From contig NZ_JABEQK010000016.1 of the NCBI RefSeq assembly GCF_014174275.1, forward strand, positions 1-56,840: 56,840 nt of DNA. Direction: 5' to 3'. Both the position numbers and the translations under genes were made by a program. The notes under the pieces are model-generated. The model did not search any database. It was not told the origin of the DNA and saw only the letters and a program-made list of their open reading frames with translations. The stretch comes from Gluconacetobacter takamatsuzukensis (GTDB lineage: Bacteria; Pseudomonadota; Alphaproteobacteria; Acetobacterales; Acetobacteraceae). Position 1 is the stretch's first letter; each line of letters starts with the position of its first letter. Positions 53,592 through 56,840 of this stretch are shown here, piece after piece.

Positions 53592-54577
53592 TGCGCACCT
53601 TCAACACCATCGCGCCGTTCATGATCCTGCTGGCGCCCCTTGCAGCCTGCTCCTCATGGAAGCCGCCTGCCATCAAATACGACGATACGCCCCGCCAGGC
53701 GGTTCTTACGCCTGACCCGCCCAAGCCGGTGCAGGTGGTGGCACTCCCCGAGCCCTTGCCGCTGCCGGGGCAGCTCAAGCCGATCCTAACCCGGCATGCG
53801 GCCCCGGACCCGACGGATCCGCACCAGCGGGTCGAGCGCGCCAACAGCGCGGCGCGGATCCAGCCGACGCGGGCTGGCTATCTCAATGCGATTCAGGTCT
53901 ATCCGTTTTCCGAGGGTGCGCTCTACCAGCTCTACGCGGCACCGGGCGAGATCACCGATATTGCGCTGCAGCCGGGCGAAAAGCTGGTCGGTTCCGGTCC
54001 GGTCGCCGCCGGCGACACCGTGCGCTGGATCATTGGCGATACCGAGAGCGGGGCAGGGGGGACGAAGCGGATTCATATCCTGCTCAAGCCGACCCGCCCG
54101 GACCTGACCACCAACCTGGTCATCAATACCGACCGGCGCACCTATCATCTGGAGCTGCGCTCCGATGAGCGGACCTACATGGCGTCGGTGTCGTGGGACT
54201 ATCCCCAGGACCAGATCGTTGCCCTGCGCGGCCAGGATCGTGACGCGGACCTCTCGACGCCAGTCGCGAACGGCGTCGATCTCGATGCGCTGAATTTCCG
54301 CTACCGGATCGAGGGCGACGAGGCGCCGTGGCGGCCGTTGCGGGCCTTCGATGACGGGCGGCAGGTCTTTATCGAATTCCCCACTGGCATCGCGCAGGGT
54401 GAGATGCCGCCGCTGTGGGTGATCGGCCCACAGGGCGACGGTCAGTTGGTGAACTACCGGGTGCGCGGCAATCGCATGATCGTCGATCGCCTGTTTGCCG
54501 CCGCCGAACTGCGGCTGGGGGTGAAGCATCAGCAGGTCGTGCGCATTGTCCGCACCGACGGGACGCGGCGGTCATGA
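53591..54577 (+). CDS. trbG: TrbG, 328 aa
   Basis: A lipoprotein-type signal, MILLAPLAACSSW, places an acylated Cys at about residue 20. The beta-rich VirB9-like domain includes YLNAIQVYPFSEGALYQLYA, DTVRWIIGDTESG and NLVINTDRRTYHLELRSDE. It forms part of the outer-membrane core complex with TrbI. It overlaps trbI by 4 bp. Confidence 0.94.
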   Translation: MRTFNTIAPFMILLAPLAACSSWKPPAIKYDDTPRQAVLTPDPPKPVQVVALPEPLPLPGQLKPILTRHAAPDPTDPHQRVERANSAARIQPTRAGYLNAIQVYPFSEGALYQLYAAPGEITDIALQPGEKLVGSGPVAAGDTVRWIIGDTESGAGGTKRIHILLKPTRPDLTTNLVINTDRRTYHLELRSDERTYMASVSWDYPQDQIVALRGQDRDADLSTPVANGVDLDALNFRYRIEGDEAPWRPLRAFDDGRQVFIEFPTGIAQGEMPPLWVIGPQGDGQLVNYRVRGNRMIVDRLFAAAELRLGVKHQQVVRIVRTDGTRRS

Positions 54578-55725
54578 GCGACAGCGCCGGAAATGGCGGC
54601 ACCGAAACGGCAGGGGCTGCTGTCAGGCCACCCGGAGAGATGCGGCTGCGGACGACGCGGCCGCCGGTCACGCGGCTGTCGCGCAAGGTGATCCTCGGCC
54701 TGTCAGTCGTCGCCGTGTGCGGAATCGGCTGCGCGCTTTATCTGGCGCTGAAGCCAGTGCCACCGAAGAGCAACGCCGAACTCTACAATACTGGCAATCG
54801 CACCACGCCCGACGGTCTGGCCAATCTGCCGGGCGATTATAGCCATCCGCCGCGTATCGGCCCGCCGTTGCCTGGCGATCTTGGTGGGCCGTTGCTCAAG
54901 GCTGGCGTGGGTGCTCCCGGCATGGCGACACCGGCGGCACCCGCCGACCCGGAAAAACAGCGCATTGCCCAGGAGCAGGAAGCGGCGCGGGTCAGCCATC
55001 TGTTCACCCAGACGCAGATGGGACGGGATATCGCGACGCCGGGCGCAACCGTAGCCCCGCCCAGCAGCGTTGCCACCGATCGCAAGCAGGCATTTCTCGA
55101 CGGTCCCGTCGATCACCGCACCGTCAGCGTCGAGAGGCTGACACCCATTCCCAGCCCCTATTTGCTCCAGGCAGGCGCGATCATTCCCGGTGCGCTGATC
55201 ACCGGCATTCGCTCTGATCTGCCGGGCGAGGTCACGGCCCAGGTGACGGAGAACGTCTATGACTCTTCCACCGGGCATATCCTGCTGATCCCGCAGGGGG
55301 CGAAACTGATCGGCCGCTATGATTCCCAGATCGCCTATGGCCAGACCCGTGTGCTGCTGGTCTGGATCCGGCTGATGCGCGGGGCCGGGGATTCGATCGT
55401 GCTGGAGAACGAACCGGCCGCGGATGCAGCCGGCTATGCCGGGTTGCAGGATCAGACCGATAACCATTGGGGCGATGTGTTCAAGGCTGCCCTGGTCTCG
55501 ACCGTCCTCAGTGTCGGCTCCGAGGCCGATATAAGCGGCGGCAATGGCATAGCCCAAGCGCTGCGCACCGGCGGCTCGCAGGGCTTCAACCAGATCGGCG
55601 AACAGATCGTCGGACGGTCGCTGAATATCCAGCCCACCAACATCATCCGACCGGGCTTTCCGGTGCGGGTGATGGTGCATCGTGACCTGATGCTCACCCC
55701 CTACGGACAGGAGGAGTCCCAATGA
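54574..55725 (+). CDS. trbI: TrbI, 383 aa
   Basis: A VirB10-like protein: cytoplasmic basic N-terminus, one membrane helix (VILGLSVVAVCGIGCALYLA), a proline-rich linker, and the C-terminal barrel LLQAGAIIPGALITGIRSDL, GHILLIPQGAKLIGRYDS and FPVRVMVHRDLMLTPY. It spans both membranes and transmits ATP energy to the outer core. It overlaps trbG and the DUF2274 gene by 4 bp each. Confidence 0.95.
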   Translation: MSDSAGNGGTETAGAAVRPPGEMRLRTTRPPVTRLSRKVILGLSVVAVCGIGCALYLALKPVPPKSNAELYNTGNRTTPDGLANLPGDYSHPPRIGPPLPGDLGGPLLKAGVGAPGMATPAAPADPEKQRIAQEQEAARVSHLFTQTQMGRDIATPGATVAPPSSVATDRKQAFLDGPVDHRTVSVERLTPIPSPYLLQAGAIIPGALITGIRSDLPGEVTAQVTENVYDSSTGHILLIPQGAKLIGRYDSQIAYGQTRVLLVWIRLMRGAGDSIVLENEPAADAAGYAGLQDQTDNHWGDVFKAALVSTVLSVGSEADISGGNGIAQALRTGGSQGFNQIGEQIVGRSLNIQPTNIIRPGFPVRVMVHRDLMLTPYGQEESQ

Positions 55726-55976
55726 CGAAGCTTAGGCTCGGGCCGATCGCGGATGACAAACCGGTGCGGCTCACCGTGGAGCTTCCTGCAGCCGTGCATC
55801 TCGATCTGGTCGAGTACGGGCGCCAACTGGCGCATGAAAGCGGACAGGCCGAAATCGTGCCGGCAAGGCTGATTGCACCAATGCTGGCTCGTTTCATGGA
55901 GGGGGATCGGGTGTTTCGTCGTTTTAAGACTAGACGCAAGGCGATTTCCCTCGATCTCGAACAAGATCGCGCATGA
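55722..55976 (+). CDS. DUF2274 protein, 84 aa
   Basis: The sequence MTKLRLGPIADDKPVRLTVE, then LPAAVHLDLVEYGRQLAHES and PARLIAPMLARFMEGDRVFR, matches DUF2274, a ribbon-helix-helix-like small protein that regularly closes trb operons in alphaproteobacteria. It probably regulates the operon. Its end overlaps the convergent LysR gene by 47 bp. Confidence 0.9.
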   Translation: MTKLRLGPIADDKPVRLTVELPAAVHLDLVEYGRQLAHESGQAEIVPARLIAPMLARFMEGDRVFRRFKTRRKAISLDLEQDRA

Positions 55977-56721
55977 AGGCGACGAACCGGCCCAGTAGTG
56001 CATCTTCTGCCTCAGTTCGCCACACTAGATGAACGTCGAATTCGGCATTCGGATCATCAAGCGGCCGAAAGACCAGCCCACACGGTTGGAGTTCCTGGCA
56101 AGCTGCATTGCAAAGCGCGACATTCGATCCCATACGCACTTGCGAGAGAAGCGTTAGTATACCCCCGTAATGCACGGGGATATGCGTCTGCGATCCGATC
56201 TGAGCTAGGTGAAAATACGTATGCTGTTCAACGTAACTTTTCGAAGGCACTAGCAAGCGCTCCTTGGTCAACTCCCGTATGGACAGTGTCTCTCGATTTG
56301 AGAGTGGGTGGCCATGAGGCAGGGCCGCAACGATACGTTCTCGATACAGGGGCAGGGAGGCGAGACCATTATCAAGTGCGAACTGAGGAATGATCGCCGC
56401 ATCAATAAGCCGATTCCGTAATGTAAAAACAATGTCATGATCGGACGCTGCGCGAAGACTGATTCGGGTCAGCGGATAGCTATTGCTCCATGATCGTAAC
56501 AATAGTGCGGCCTTTGAATGGAGAGGTGGGTGGCCCAGTCCTACGCGTAACTCACCATCCGGAAGGTCTATCAAATCATTAGTTACCTCTCCGAGGTGTC
56601 TAGCATCTTCTATGATATTACGAACATATCGTAAAACATACTTTCCAAAATTGGTTGTTGCTGTCCCTGTTCTGCTACGTTCGAATAATGTCACACCCAG
56701 AAGATTCTCCGCCCTTGTCAC
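55930..56721 (-). pseudogene. LysR-type regulator with an incomplete DNA-binding domain, 263 aa readable
   Basis: The readable frame starts at a GTG inside the usual HTH: SPSRRVTRAENLLGVTLFER is the end of the LysR recognition helix and linker. The effector domain follows normally: DGELRVGLGHPPLHSKAALL, LIDAAIIPQFALDN, RERIVAALPHGHPLSNRETL and a C-terminal PLDDPNAEFDVHLVWR. Upstream the frame stays open (TNYETGPVIAG) but lacks about 15 residues expected for the first HTH helices. It then enters the inverted repeat at 56785. So an internal deletion or insertion has likely damaged the gene. Regulatory target unknown. Confidence 0.65.
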
Positions 56722-56784
56722 ACGTCTACTTGGGCTGCCTGCGATGACTGGTCCGGTTTCATAGTTAGTTGATATGCGCTTCTG

Positions 56785-56839
56785 ATGCCAGCCTGGCCGG
56801 GAGGTGAAGCGTAGCGGAACCGAGCGGCCAGGCTGGCAT
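56785..56839. repeat. Perfect 15-bp inverted repeat at the window end
   Basis: The arms ATGCCAGCCTGGCCG (56785-56799) and CGGCCAGGCTGGCAT (56825-56839) are exactly complementary with a 25-bp spacer. It abuts the damaged 5' end of the LysR gene. It could be the tip of an insertion element, a recombination target, or a strong stem terminating leftward transcription; the window ends one base later so I cannot decide. Confidence 0.55.
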
Positions 56840-56840
56840 T

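Noticed and set aside
55977-56840. Right attachment site (copy of the tRNA-fMet 3' end)
   Set aside because: No match to GGTTCAAATCCTGCCCCCGCA was seen here, so the window end cannot be called the element end.

Overview
The window is the body of an integrative and conjugative element (or a closely related conjugative plasmid-like element) of a GC-rich alphaproteobacterium. It carries the usual alphaproteobacterial ICE set: ParB, DUF932, Toprim/DUF7146-type, DUF2493, DUF736, RepA, ParA, DUF2840, TraF peptidase, lytic transglycosylase, DUF3363 relaxase, TraG/VirD4, and a complete trbBCDEJKLFGI operon ending in DUF2274. An acetic acid bacterium or relative is my best guess from gene content and base composition; no marker gene proves it.

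Layout. 35-1933: initiator tRNA-Met with a large serine recombinase reading into its 3' end, and a small partner ORF. 2326-9432: maintenance genes. 9596-21458: accessory island that looks like a defence island. It holds an MGMT-like ORF plus a HEPN-motif gene, a TIR-DUF2335 fusion coupled to a two-TM protein, a frameshifted tyrosine recombinase, an Avs/STAND-like giant with a Cap4-like nuclease domain, and an unrecognised three-gene operon. 22162-25699: small ICE genes, a glutathione transferase and DUF736. 25803-27348: a control locus with an XRE regulator, a QseM-like DUF2285 protein, and a DUF6499/DUF2285 pair in two frames that looks like the +1-frameshifted excision activator FseA. 27549-31872: envelope and stress cargo (exported proteins, STN-domain protein, YidB-like, PsiE, Hsp20). 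32272-36752: RdfS-like excisionase, RepA, ParA, ribbon-helix-helix protein, DUF2840, TraF, DUF736, lytic transglycosylase. 36999-42210: relaxase, ParDE, coupling protein, CopG. 42482-46427: second cargo with a caspase/Ski2-like helicase fusion, YodC/DUF2158 and HU. 46641-55976: mating-pair-formation operon. 55930-56839: a LysR-type gene with a damaged DNA-binding end, next to a 15-bp inverted repeat.

How it fits together. The serine recombinase and the RdfS-like protein would integrate and excise the element. FseA-like, QseM-like and XRE proteins would gate that decision. RepA, ParA and ParB would hold the excised circle. Relaxase, TraG, TraF and Trb proteins would transfer it. Four copies of a 15-bp palindrome (consensus CGACTAnnnTAGTCG), each overlapping a -10-like hexamer, lie upstream of the parB block, two small ICE genes and the XRE gene itself, suggesting one regulon. 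The most novel material is the cargo: the caspase-helicase fusion, the TIR-DUF2335 pair, and the three-gene operon behind a perfect 9-bp inverted repeat. All functions are read from sequence by eye; no search was run.
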